The translations under genes were made by a program, and so were the position numbers. Positions 8,730 through 16,730 of a DNA stretch of 37,058 nt are shown one piece after another (within the stretch, counting starts at the first letter, position 1; each line of letters opens with the position of its first letter). Source of the stretch: Alphaproteobacteria bacterium (GTDB lineage: Bacteria; Pseudomonadota; Alphaproteobacteria; Rhizobiales; JAKIUO01); assembly GCA_024280895.1 (NCBI GenBank), contig JAJRPI010000013.1:1-37058 (forward strand), in the 5' to 3' direction. The notes under the pieces were generated by a model. It saw nothing but the letters and a program-made list of their open reading frames with translations, was not told where the DNA came from and did no database searches.

Positions 8730-11700
8730 GTGGCTCATTCCAGCGACCGAGATGATACGAAATGCAATGACGAGGACGGCTCAACGCAAGCCGAGCAAAT
8801 ATTGGACAGTATTATCGAACATATAGAATCTACGGACGACTCTGTGACGCGAGAAAAGCCAACCCTTACCGAGACAGTCCAATCTGACGATGCACAGCAA
8901 GACCATCAAATTTCAAAGCGCGATTCAAATTCCGACTTCAAGAATATTGAAAAACGCGCAGCAGCCCTTGCATCAAAGCTTGGCGGAGCTGGATTGTCTT
9001 ACAGTAAAGGTGTCAAAAAGCATCTGGAACAAATGCAGGAACCTGAAGAGCAGCATGTCGAGCAAGAAACGCCCGTCGTCAAAGCTGCCATTCATCACGA
9101 CGATCTTGATATTGACAATGAACGGTTTGGACTCTCGCATCGTGATGAGCCTGAACTCGCTGGACAAGAACCGGGTGAGTTGAGCGAAACACAGGCCATT
9201 CAGCAGAAGAAAAACGTCAGCGAATGGGATGCCGAGCTACAGGCAAAAGATGGCACCGAAACAACGCCTCCATTGGAAGTCGAACTATCAGAAGTCGATT
9301 TGTGTATTCCTGACGCACAGATAGGAACCGTTCTTGCGCCATTGTCCGTCGTCGACGTGGTGCCAAAGGGGTTGTCCAAATCAACCGAAAATATAAAACA
9401 AGTCGTTGAAACTGTTGAGTTTGATCCAGACCTTCAGCATATTGAAAGAAATATTGAGGCTCTCTCTTCTTCCATGAACAGCAATGTGTCGGATCCGATC
9501 GTCAAAAATGTGGATATTGTCAGTGCGGCAATCGGTGAGGTTATAGCAACTCCCAGCGTACCGTCTAAAGAATTGGAATTGCGTATATCGGCGCTTGAAA
9601 CAAACATTGTGAAGCTTCTGGATGATGTCAGTCTTTCAGAAAGTAAAATGGGCGATTTGGTTGAGGATATTGTGCGGACGCAGACGCAAGAAGCGGTGCG
9701 CGAAACGCTCGAAAAATCTGATGTATTCAGCGCTATGAAAGCAGAATTGGCGCAAGCAGCTGAGCAGCGCCATATTCAGGATGTGCGAATGTCTGATTCA
9801 CTTGACGCATTACATGATGCTTTAAAAGACGTTGGTGACCGCGTGAAAGCCATGGAATCTGGAAGTTCAGTCGGCCCTCAATCGGGTGAAATGGCATTGC
9901 CTGCTGGTGCAGGTATTTTATCGTCAGTTCTCGGCTCCTCGATGTCTCTTGGTTTATCGACTGCTGAAAGTGAATATGAAGAGGCTTCAGAGACGAGTGA
10001 AGTCAAAGCGCAGATATCGAATAATGTTTCTGAACCAGCCGCACACGACGAATTGCCGGCTTGGCTATCTGATGCAACACAGGATTTGCACGCTGATCAA
10101 CTGGATGCACCCTTAGAACCAGCGGACGTTTTTGCGCCAATAGCCAAGCAATCAGATGGTATTCTGGACAAGGTTATTATTGCGGATGTAAATGCGGATG
10201 CCACCGAAAAACTCTCTTTGAACGAAGCCGAAGAGCTTGCGTATATCGCGACATCAAGCGAGGGCGAGCAGGTGCTCCAGCCAAAGCAAGGTATCGAGCA
10301 AATGTCTATTGAGCCTGATCCCGAAGGCGGAGAAAAGAAACTAGAAGGCGAGGAGCAGGAGGCAGCGCAAGAATGTTTAGAAGCAGAGAAAGAAAAAACG
10401 GCGAGTAATGACTTTCTTCGTTCTGCAAGAGCCGCGGCGCGCGCTGCAAATGAGCGAGCCCGCGAACCCGAACTAACAAATAATGCAGCTGACCGAAAAT
10501 CAAAATCTATCGCAAAAATTGGAGATTTTATAGAGGCTGCAAAGCAAAAGGATATAGGCGTGGAACCAGAACCAATCGTCGAGAGGGTTAAACCTGCGCC
10601 AAAAAACAGCTTGTTTACAGATAAGGTTCAAGGGCCAAATTCATTGTTGGTTTTCACGTCGTTGATACTTTTTGGTACGAGTGCGTTGTTGCTTTATGGC
10701 ATGTCCAGAAATAATGTTGATACCGGTTCGATCGTGAAGCTGAATGCGGTCGAGAAAACGGCAAAGCAAAAAACAATTGGGTTTGGGAATGAAATTGGGT
10801 CGTCGGGCACGTTGAAATTCAATGAAATTCAAAAGCCTCGACAGGTGGGTGGTGATGAGCGATCGAAAATCGCAGTTGTAGCTGTCAAGCAGGTAAAAGC
10901 AAGCAGCGGTTCTGATATGTCGACCGATCTAGACAAAATAAATAGCTCGCGAACCGTTGTTTTGGCTATAGAACCTAATGCAATCCGCCACACTGGCTCA
11001 ATTGCTCGCACGAATAACGGCGTTGAACCAGGTTCCTTGTTTGATCAATATATTAGTTTTTCGGCGCCGTCGACAGCCAGCGATCAGACAGGGGTGAAAA
11101 CTTCCCCCCCCGTTAGCAAGGCAAAAATTCCTGCAAAAATAAGCGGGCCAACAGGCTTGTTACATTCTGCAAGTGGTGGCGATGCCCAGGCGCAATACGA
11201 GGTTGCTCGTAGATTTGGTCAGGGCATTGGCGTGCGAAAGAGCCCCGCAATATCTGTCGAATGGTATGAGAAATCTGCAAAAGCTGGATATGCTCCAGCG
11301 ATCTATCGTCTGGCCACCATGTATGAAAGAGGTAAGGGCGTTGCAAAGGACTATAAACGCGCGATGAAACTCTATATTTCTGCAGCCAATAAAGGCAATG
11401 TGAAAGCCATGCACAATCTTGCCGTACTCTATACTGGCGGAAACCTTGGTAAAGCAGACTATTCCAACGCCGTTACCTGGTATAGGAAAGCCGCTCAATA
11501 TGGGGTCAAAGATAGCCAGTTTAATTTGGCAATCATTTACCAAAATGGCATGGGCGGTAAACTCGATCTTGAACAGGCCTATAAATGGTATTCGCTTGCA
11601 GCACGTGCTGGCGACAAGGAAGCAAAGGGTATGGTTGAAGATCTGCGCAGCCAGCTTCCTAGTGCGAAACGAAAGAAATTGGACGAGAAAATACGCAACT

Positions 11701-11789
11701 GGAAGCCAAAGTCTCCTGATAAAAACGCTAATGTTGTTGGCCAATATCGCAAGGCGAGCTTGGCTGGTGCTACTGGTAAGAAGACATAA
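8730..11789 (+). CDS. podJ: PodJ-like polar localisation protein with Sel1 repeats
   Basis: A bitopic membrane protein of 1019 residues. The start is GTG at 8730 because a perfect AAGGAG (8718-8723) lies six bases upstream; in-frame TTG 8688 and ATG 8709 have no such site. Residues 1 to about 630 are acidic, Gln/Glu/Ala-rich and largely disordered, with coiled-coil stretches (near 283-330 and 540-590). One transmembrane helix lies at about 637-657 (LLVFTSLILFGTSALLLYG). The periplasmic part carries four Sel1-type helical repeats (about 808-977), including AMHNLAVLYTGG and DSQFNLAIIYQNGMGG, and ends 40 residues later in a Lys-rich tail. This layout matches PodJ, which marks a pole in Caulobacter and rhizobia. 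The peptidoglycan-binding C-terminal domain of Caulobacter PodJ is not seen. Sel1 proteins of other function are the alternative. Confidence 0.8.
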   Translation: MAHSSDRDDTKCNDEDGSTQAEQILDSIIEHIESTDDSVTREKPTLTETVQSDDAQQDHQISKRDSNSDFKNIEKRAAALASKLGGAGLSYSKGVKKHLEQMQEPEEQHVEQETPVVKAAIHHDDLDIDNERFGLSHRDEPELAGQEPGELSETQAIQQKKNVSEWDAELQAKDGTETTPPLEVELSEVDLCIPDAQIGTVLAPLSVVDVVPKGLSKSTENIKQVVETVEFDPDLQHIERNIEALSSSMNSNVSDPIVKNVDIVSAAIGEVIATPSVPSKELELRISALETNIVKLLDDVSLSESKMGDLVEDIVRTQTQEAVRETLEKSDVFSAMKAELAQAAEQRHIQDVRMSDSLDALHDALKDVGDRVKAMESGSSVGPQSGEMALPAGAGILSSVLGSSMSLGLSTAESEYEEASETSEVKAQISNNVSEPAAHDELPAWLSDATQDLHADQLDAPLEPADVFAPIAKQSDGILDKVIIADVNADATEKLSLNEAEELAYIATSSEGEQVLQPKQGIEQMSIEPDPEGGEKKLEGEEQEAAQECLEAEKEKTASNDFLRSARAAARAANERAREPELTNNAADRKSKSIAKIGDFIEAAKQKDIGVEPEPIVERVKPAPKNSLFTDKVQGPNSLLVFTSLILFGTSALLLYGMSRNNVDTGSIVKLNAVEKTAKQKTIGFGNEIGSSGTLKFNEIQKPRQVGGDERSKIAVVAVKQVKASSGSDMSTDLDKINSSRTVVLAIEPNAIRHTGSIARTNNGVEPGSLFDQYISFSAPSTASDQTGVKTSPPVSKAKIPAKISGPTGLLHSASGGDAQAQYEVARRFGQGIGVRKSPAISVEWYEKSAKAGYAPAIYRLATMYERGKGVAKDYKRAMKLYISAANKGNVKAMHNLAVLYTGGNLGKADYSNAVTWYRKAAQYGVKDSQFNLAIIYQNGMGGKLDLEQAYKWYSLAARAGDKEAKGMVEDLRSQLPSAKRKKLDEKIRNWKPKSPDKNANVVGQYRKASLAGATGKKT

Positions 11790-11837
11790 TAAGAAGAACC
11801 ATAGATAGCGCAATCAGTTGCAGACGCATAAAAATAG

Positions 11838-11868
11838 GGGAGCAATTCATATTGCTCCCTCATTTTTG
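11838..11868 (+). terminator. Intrinsic terminator after the PodJ-like gene
   Basis: A perfect 9-bp stem GGGAGCAAT (11838-11846) / ATTGCTCCC (11851-11859) with loop TCAT is followed by TCATTTTTG. It lies 48 bases after the podJ stop. The T-run is interrupted by C and A, but stem and position support termination. Confidence 0.85.
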
Positions 11869-12009
11869 TTTGTATATTAGAGAAATCCAGCTTATCTGCT
11901 ATCCATACAGATATATATTGGATGGTTTGCGGGATAGAATATCAAGGGTGATTAGGGAGTTCGTCCTGCTTCATTTTTGATATAAGCTGCGCGAAAGGCA
12001 GGAGAGACT

Positions 12010-12276
12010 ATGGAAAGATTTATTGGTGGTAGCCCGACCGGCGTACTTGTTCGCTTGATCATATTGTCGGTCATTGTCGGTGTCGTTCTCGCAGCTTTGG
12101 GTTTAGAACCATTTGATGTTTTTGATGGCGTAAGAAGACTGGCCGAACGCATTTATAATATGGGCTATGACGCTTTTGAAAAAGGCGTTTCATACTTCTT
12201 GACTGGCGCTCTCCTCGTCGTGCCAATCTGGTTTTTTGCCAGATTGTTTAAAACTGGTCGTTCGAAGAAAAGCTAG
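12010..12276 (+). CDS. Small inner-membrane protein, DUF6460-like
   Basis: The protein has 88 residues with two predicted transmembrane helices (about 13-31, VRLIILSVIVGVVLAALGL, and 62-80, YFLTGALLVVPIWFFARLF) and a basic C-terminus. The opening RFIGGSPTGVLVRL and the two-helix layout match the DUF6460 family, common in Hyphomicrobiales and without known function. AGGAGAG lies just upstream of the ATG (GGCAGGAGAGACTATG). It stands alone, preceded by the podJ terminator and converging on lexA. Confidence 0.8.
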   Translation: MERFIGGSPTGVLVRLIILSVIVGVVLAALGLEPFDVFDGVRRLAERIYNMGYDAFEKGVSYFLTGALLVVPIWFFARLFKTGRSKKS

Positions 12277-12287
12277 GGTTTTCCGGT

Positions 12288-12317
12288 AACAAGGCACATC
12301 TTTCAATATGCCTTGTT
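12288..12317. repeat. Inverted repeat between convergent genes
   Basis: AACAAGGCA (12288-12296) and TGCCTTGTT (12309-12317) form a perfect 9-bp stem with a 12-base loop, between the DUF6460-like gene and the end of lexA. It could be a shared transcription end for both convergent genes, but neither side has a proper T-run, so it is recorded only as a repeat. Confidence 0.5.
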
Positions 12318-12417
12318 GCTGGCGCTGGTACAAAAGCAATGTGTTGCAGGGTAAGCGCTTGCGTCAATAATCGTGAAGTGTCGCAAGCTTCAGAAATTAC
12401 CTTTGCAGCATTGAGTT

Positions 12418-13104
12418 CTAATAGTTGCGCAACAATCCAATCAAGCGTCCTTGGACAACCACCTGGTCGGGACCGTATATGCGGGTCTCATAGGCGGGAT
12501 TAGCTGCTTCCAGAGCGATGCTAGCTCCTTTGCGGCGCAGCTTCTTCAGCGTTGCTTCTTCTTCTTCGACAAGATAGGCGACGACTATATCCCCATTATT
12601 TGCGGAGCTGGTCTTGTGGATTATCACGGTATCACCATCGAGAATTCCCGCATCAATCATCGAATCGCCTTTTACCTCAAGGGCGAAATGTGCCCCCTTG
12701 GAGACCATCTCGGGGGGAACAACAACGCTGTGGCTTTGTTCTTGAATGGCTGAAATCGGTACGCCGGCGGCGATGCGGCCCATAACCGGTACATTCGTGC
12801 CAATAGGTTGACCAGAGTTTACTCCCCCGGAAGAACCAAATTCACCTGATAGCACAGAGCCGCCCTCGCCAGTACTATCTGGAATAACTGAATCAGGGAG
12901 TTTGACGATTTCCAGTGCCCTGGCACGATGGGCCAGCCGCTTGATAAAGCCTCGTTCTTCAAGTGCGGTAATCAAGCGATGAATACCAGATTTGGATTTA
13001 AGATTCAAAGCTTCCTTCATTTCTTCGAAGGAAGGAGAAACGCCTTTTTCGCTGATCCGCAGATGAATAAACATCAACAGGTCTTTTTGCTTTTGGGTCA
13101 ACAT
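12418..13104 (-). CDS. lexA: SOS repressor LexA
   Basis: LexA represses DNA-damage genes and cleaves itself when RecA filaments form. The start is ATG at 13104: it gives the family opening [13 protein letters not shown] and has AAGGGAG eight bases upstream, although the frame stays open further back. The protein has 228 residues. The N-terminal winged helix is about 1-65. Cleavage should fall between Ala113 and Gly114 (GRIAAGVP). The catalytic dyad is Ser148 (KGDSM) and Lys187 (ATLKKL). The linker between domains is long and Gly/Ser-rich, as in other alphaproteobacteria. Two LexA boxes in its promoter indicate self-repression. It follows moaC at 112 bases. Confidence 0.97.
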   Translation of the reverse strand: MLTQKQKDLLMFIHLRISEKGVSPSFEEMKEALNLKSKSGIHRLITALEERGFIKRLAHRARALEIVKLPDSVIPDSTGEGGSVLSGEFGSSGGVNSGQPIGTNVPVMGRIAAGVPISAIQEQSHSVVVPPEMVSKGAHFALEVKGDSMIDAGILDGDTVIIHKTSSANNGDIVVAYLVEEEEATLKKLRRKGASIALEAANPAYETRIYGPDQVVVQGRLIGLLRNY

Positions 13105-13135
13105 CGAATAAACTCCCTTTTCAGCATCGTAAACA

Positions 13136-13150
13136 GTTCTTAGAATGTTC
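13136..13150 (-). promoter_or_regulatory. LexA (SOS) box, lexA-proximal
   Basis: On the + strand the site reads GTTC-TTAGAAT-GTTC, an exact match to the alphaproteobacterial direct-repeat operator GTTC-N7-GTTC. It ends 32 bases upstream of the lexA ATG, where it would block transcription or its start. Confidence 0.9.
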
Positions 13151-13179
13151 TTGTACAAAACATGAACATATTTATAGCT

Positions 13180-13194
13180 GTTCTGATTGTGTTC
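13180..13194 (-). promoter_or_regulatory. LexA (SOS) box, lexA-distal
   Basis: On the + strand the site reads GTTC-TGATTGT-GTTC, a second exact GTTC-N7-GTTC match, 44 bases (about four helical turns) from the first and on the same DNA face. It lies in the moaC-lexA gap, 22 bases after the moaC stop. Confidence 0.88.
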
Positions 13195-13216
13195 TGCAAG
13201 GAAAAAGACAGTCATT

Positions 13217-13702
13217 TTACGGTTTCGTGGAAAAAGATCCTGATTTTCCACCATGCTTTTCAAGCAATTTGATTTGTGAAATGACCATACCGCGATCGAC
13301 TGCTTTGAGCATATCATAAAGGGTCAGGCAGGTGATGCTGACGGCCGCAAGAGCTTCCATTTCAACGCCGGTTTTACCGGATACACAGGCCGTTGCCGTG
13401 ACTTTATATCCGGGTAAATCAGGATCGGATTCTATATCGACACTGACTTTCGTGAGAGCCAAAGGGTGGCACAAAGGAATAAGATCAGATGTCTTTTTTG
13501 CAGCCAAAATCCCTGCAATACGGGCGGTTGCCAATACATCACCCTTTTTAGCCTTGCCGCTTTCAACCAGCTCCAATGTCTCTTTGAGTGTCGTGATTTG
13601 TCCAAAAGCAATGGCAGTACGAGAGGTTATTTCCTTGGCCCCGACATCCACCATGTGGGCTGCGCCGCGCTTATTGAGATGGGACAGTTTATCATTGCTC
13701 AT
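13217..13702 (-). CDS. moaC: Cyclic pyranopterin monophosphate synthase MoaC
   Basis: MoaC, acting with MoaA, converts GTP to cyclic pyranopterin monophosphate, the first step of molybdenum cofactor synthesis. The protein has 161 residues, the usual size. Seen: [13 protein letters not shown] near residue 75, [14 protein letters not shown] near 109 and [14 protein letters not shown] near 127, the conserved active-site segments. The ATG overlaps the trpC stop as ATGA, so moaC is coupled to the trp operon. In many alphaproteobacteria moeA comes next; here lexA follows instead. Confidence 0.97.
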   Translation of the reverse strand: MSNDKLSHLNKRGAAHMVDVGAKEITSRTAIAFGQITTLKETLELVESGKAKKGDVLATARIAGILAAKKTSDLIPLCHPLALTKVSVDIESDPDLPGYKVTATACVSGKTGVEMEALAAVSITCLTLYDMLKAVDRGMVISQIKLLEKHGGKSGSFSTKP

Positions 13703-14505
13703 GATGAAATTGGTTCTCCAGACAAGAGGGTTTTTGTGGCCAGTGTGACATCGTCTTGGCGCATCAGACTTTCGCCAACCAGAAAGGTGCGCACTTTTGA
13801 GGTTGAAAGGCGGCTGAGATCATCATTGGTTGAAATGCCTGATTCGCTGACGATAATATAGTCGTCAGGAATAAGCGGAGCCAGCTGTTCGGTCGTATGC
13901 AGACTGGTTTTAAATGTTTTGAGATTGCGGTTATTGATGCCGATGATTTTATTGTCGAGCTGTAGCGCCCGCTCCAGCTCGTTATTATCATGCACTTCAA
14001 CCAGCACATCCATGCCGAGTTTATGGGCGTGGTCGGTGAGTTCTGCGGCAAGGCGATCGGTGAGGCAGGCCATGATGACCAATATGCAATCTGCTCCCCA
14101 TACTCTGGCTTCGACCACCTGATAGGAGTCAATCATGAAATCCTTGCGTAGTACTGGCAAGGTGCAACTGTTTTTCGCCTGCTTAAGATAATCGGGATGG
14201 CCTTGAAAAGAGGGCGTATCGGTCAGAACAGACAGGCATGCGGCACCACCTTGCTCATAGGCCTTGGCAAGGGAAGCGGGCGTGAAGTCCTCGCGGATAA
14301 GCCCTTTGGAGGGCGATGCTTTTTTGATTTCGGCAATCAGGGCGAACTCACCCGCATCGTGCTTTGATTCGAGAGCCGTTGAAAAACCGCGCAAAGGAAG
14401 GGCATTGGGAAGTTGCGCTTCGAGATCATTTAGAGAGATCTTGCTCTGCGCTCTGGTGATCTCGTCTCGTTTATAAGCGATGATTTTATCAAGTATATCG
14501 GCCAT
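13699..14505 (-). CDS. trpC: Indole-3-glycerol-phosphate synthase TrpC
   Basis: TrpC closes the ring of the carboxyphenylamino-deoxyribulose phosphate to give indole-3-glycerol phosphate in tryptophan synthesis. The protein has 268 residues and is a stand-alone TIM barrel, not fused to TrpF. Seen: [13 protein letters not shown] (catalytic Lys), [10 protein letters not shown] (second catalytic Lys), [11 protein letters not shown] and IVSESGIST (phosphate-binding end). It lies 12 bases after trpD and overlaps moaC by four bases. Confidence 0.97.
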   Translation of the reverse strand: MADILDKIIAYKRDEITRAQSKISLNDLEAQLPNALPLRGFSTALESKHDAGEFALIAEIKKASPSKGLIREDFTPASLAKAYEQGGAACLSVLTDTPSFQGHPDYLKQAKNSCTLPVLRKDFMIDSYQVVEARVWGADCILVIMACLTDRLAAELTDHAHKLGMDVLVEVHDNNELERALQLDNKIIGINNRNLKTFKTSLHTTEQLAPLIPDDYIIVSESGISTNDDLSRLSTSKVRTFLVGESLMRQDDVTLATKTLLSGEPISS

Positions 14506-14517
14506 AAAAAGCGAAAC

Positions 14518-15531
14518 CTAGCTATTGGATGTTGCGACAAGCTTGTCGAGGGCTGATTTTGCAGCGCCAGAATCAATTGCCTGGGACGCAAGAGCGGCCC
14601 CTTCGGCGATGTTTTTGGCCTTGCCCGCGACGATAAGGGCCGCAGCTGCATTTAGGATCACCACATCGCGGAAGGGTCCTGCGTTGCCATCTAGCACATC
14701 AAGGATGGCTTTTGCATTATGTGCGGCATCGCCGCCAATCAAGTCGTCGGGGTTAGCCTCTGAAAGGCCTGCATCTGCTGGCGATATTGTGAAATTTGAA
14801 ACGACACCATTTTTGAGTTCGCTGACATAAGATATGCCGGTGGTCGTCAACTCGTCCATGCCATCAGAGCCGTGCACGACCCATACATGATCCGAACCAA
14901 GATGTTTAAGCACATTGGCCAGTGGTTCAACCCAGTCTTTCGAATAAACGCCCATGAGCTGGCTTTTTACACCTGCTGGATTGGTCAGCGGGCCAAGCAG
15001 ATTGAATATGGTGCGGGTGGCGAGTTCAGCCCTGGCGGGCATGACGTGTTTCATGGCCGAATGATGAGCGGGCGCAAACATAAAGCCCACATTGGCCTCA
15101 TTCACACATTGCGTGACCAGTTCGGGGGCAATGCCAAGTTTGACGCCAAGCGCGTCGAGCACGTCACTGGCCCCTGATTTTGAGGAGACGGCCTTGCTGC
15201 CATGCTTGGCGACAAGAGCACCAGCACCAGCTGCAACAAGGGCGGTGCAGGTTGAAATATTATAGGTGCCCTTGGCGTCCCCGCCGGTACCGACAATATC
15301 AATCGAACCTTGGGGTGCCTGTACGCCGGTGGCCTTGGCACGCATGGTACGGGCGGCTCCTGTTATTTCATCAACGGTTTCGCCTTTCAGGCGCAGGCCG
15401 ATGAGAAACGCGCCGATCTGAACATCGCTTGCGTTCCCTGACATTATGATGTCAAAAGCCTGCGCGGCCTCGCTTTCGCTCAAGGAGTTTCCCTCGGTAA
15501 TCTTAGCAATAAATGTTTTCATGTCTGCCAT
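14518..15531 (-). CDS. trpD: Anthranilate phosphoribosyltransferase TrpD
   Basis: TrpD transfers phosphoribosyl from PRPP to anthranilate. The protein has 337 residues. Seen: VGTGGDAKGTYNIST (PRPP-binding glycine loop), KHGSKAVSSKSGASDVLDALG, and RTIFNLLGPLTNPAG, all conserved in the family. A second in-frame ATG three codons in (giving MKTFIAKI) is a possible start. It lies 18 bases after trpG and 12 before trpC, within one transcription unit. Confidence 0.97.
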   Translation of the reverse strand: MADMKTFIAKITEGNSLSESEAAQAFDIIMSGNASDVQIGAFLIGLRLKGETVDEITGAARTMRAKATGVQAPQGSIDIVGTGGDAKGTYNISTCTALVAAGAGALVAKHGSKAVSSKSGASDVLDALGVKLGIAPELVTQCVNEANVGFMFAPAHHSAMKHVMPARAELATRTIFNLLGPLTNPAGVKSQLMGVYSKDWVEPLANVLKHLGSDHVWVVHGSDGMDELTTTGISYVSELKNGVVSNFTISPADAGLSEANPDDLIGGDAAHNAKAILDVLDGNAGPFRDVVILNAAAALIVAGKAKNIAEGAALASQAIDSGAAKSALDKLVATSNS

Positions 15532-15549
15532 AAGGATAAATCCAATAGG

Positions 15550-16182
15550 TTATACGACGGCGATGGCCGGTCGATTGAAGGAAAATTTCTTGGGTGTCTT
15601 GCATTTGATGGCTGCCAGTTCCAGGAAATTGGCCAGCAATTTGTGGCCGTGTTGCGAGGCGATGCTTTCAGGATGAAACTGCACGCCGTGAATTGGATGC
15701 TCAACATGTTCAAAAGCCATGATCAATCCATCGCTGGTTTGGGCAGTAACGTGAAGGCAGTCGGGCAGGCTGTCACCTTCGACAATCAACGAGTGATAGC
15801 GCGTGGCTTCAAAGGGTGAGGGCAGGTCTTTGAATATGCCTTCTCCCTTGTGGTGAATGTGTGAAAGTTTGCCGTGCATGAGCTTTGGGGCGCGCACTAC
15901 TTTTCCACCAAATGCCTGGCCAATACTTTGATGGCCAAGACACACGCCCAATATGGGTAGATCGCGTGGCGCTTCTTTGATCAAATCGAGCGTGATGCCG
16001 GCTTGGTCAGGCTCGCAGGGACCAGGCGAGAGGACCAGAGCCGCTGGTTTTTGCGCCAGAATTTCGCGCACTGTTTTGGCGTCATTGCGATAGACCGTGA
16101 CGTCACTGCCAAGCTCGCCAAGATAGTGGACGAGATTGTAGGTAAAGCTGTCATAATTATCTATGAGAGTAATCTGGGCCAT
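15550..16182 (-). CDS. trpG: Anthranilate synthase glutaminase component TrpG
   Basis: TrpG is the class I glutamine amidotransferase subunit that supplies ammonia to TrpE. The protein has 210 residues and is not fused to TrpD or TrpE. Seen: [15 protein letters not shown] at the N-terminus, [12 protein letters not shown], the nucleophile Cys81 in ILGVCLGHQ, and the His-Glu of the triad in [11 protein letters not shown]-terminal extension of about 20 residues follows the usual end. It is separated from trpE by a phosphatase gene. Confidence 0.96.
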   Translation of the reverse strand: MAQITLIDNYDSFTYNLVHYLGELGSDVTVYRNDAKTVREILAQKPAALVLSPGPCEPDQAGITLDLIKEAPRDLPILGVCLGHQSIGQAFGGKVVRAPKLMHGKLSHIHHKGEGIFKDLPSPFEATRYHSLIVEGDSLPDCLHVTAQTSDGLIMAFEHVEHPIHGVQFHPESIASQHGHKLLANFLELAAIKCKTPKKFSFNRPAIAVV

Positions 16183-16200
16183 AGGTGATTTGTTGCTTCT

Positions 16201-16725
16201 TCAAGAATTCAGATTGAGGCTTTTGGGAGTTGTGAAAATCGCCAGCTCTCCCGCTTCACTATCAATGTTTTGCCATTGCGTTGCATTTAATTTGATAACA
16301 CACAGCGTACCTGTTGGGTATCTTTGGCTGAGAGTAACTAAATCATGTCTATCCCCCGTGTCGGCCAGGGAACTTGCCAGCATGTGAAACCCAGGATTAT
16401 GACCGACGATCATGATATGGTTTGCACTCGTTCCATATTCTTCAAGTAGCGATAAAATGGTGCTGGTCGATGCCAGATAAAGTCGATCTTCCAAGACGAT
16501 TTTCGCATCAGTTTGCCAGATTTTCGAGACTTGTTTGAGAGTTTGTCGTGCCCGTTTGGCGCTTGAACAGATAATCAGATCAGGATCGATGCTTTGTTGA
16601 AAGAGATACTCTCCCATTAGCTTGGCCTGAGATTTTCCTCGCGCATTTAATGGGCGATCCCTGTCTTTTAGCAAGGGGTCCCCCCAGCTTGATTTGGCGT
16701 GACGAAGCATGGTCAGTGTCAACAT
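16201..16725 (-). CDS. SixA-type histidine phosphatase
   Basis: The protein has 174 residues and belongs to the histidine phosphatase superfamily. The N-terminal LTMLRHAKSSW holds the phosphorylated His9 in the RHAKS form typical of SixA-like enzymes. Also seen: DRPLNARGKSQAKLMG, ICSSAKRARQTLKQV, and IMIVGHNPGFHMLA with the second active-site His. E. coli SixA removes phosphate from phospho-His on PtsO (nitrogen PTS) and was first linked to ArcB; the substrate here is unknown. The gene lies five bases after trpE and 18 before trpG, so it is almost certainly translated from the trp transcript. It shows no clear tie to tryptophan synthesis. Confidence 0.9.
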   Translation of the reverse strand: MLTLTMLRHAKSSWGDPLLKDRDRPLNARGKSQAKLMGEYLFQQSIDPDLIICSSAKRARQTLKQVSKIWQTDAKIVLEDRLYLASTSTILSLLEEYGTSANHIMIVGHNPGFHMLASSLADTGDRHDLVTLSQRYPTGTLCVIKLNATQWQNIDSEAGELAIFTTPKSLNLNS

Positions 16726-16730
16726 GATAT

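Noticed and set aside
8471-8755. 94-codon open frame on the + strand in the gap before the podJ-like gene
   Set aside because: No ribosome site, Cys/Trp/Arg-rich improbable composition, and it overlaps the true podJ start in another frame.
11160-11813. 217-codon open frame on the - strand inside the podJ-like gene
   Set aside because: Antisense to the Sel1 repeats, with no independent support.
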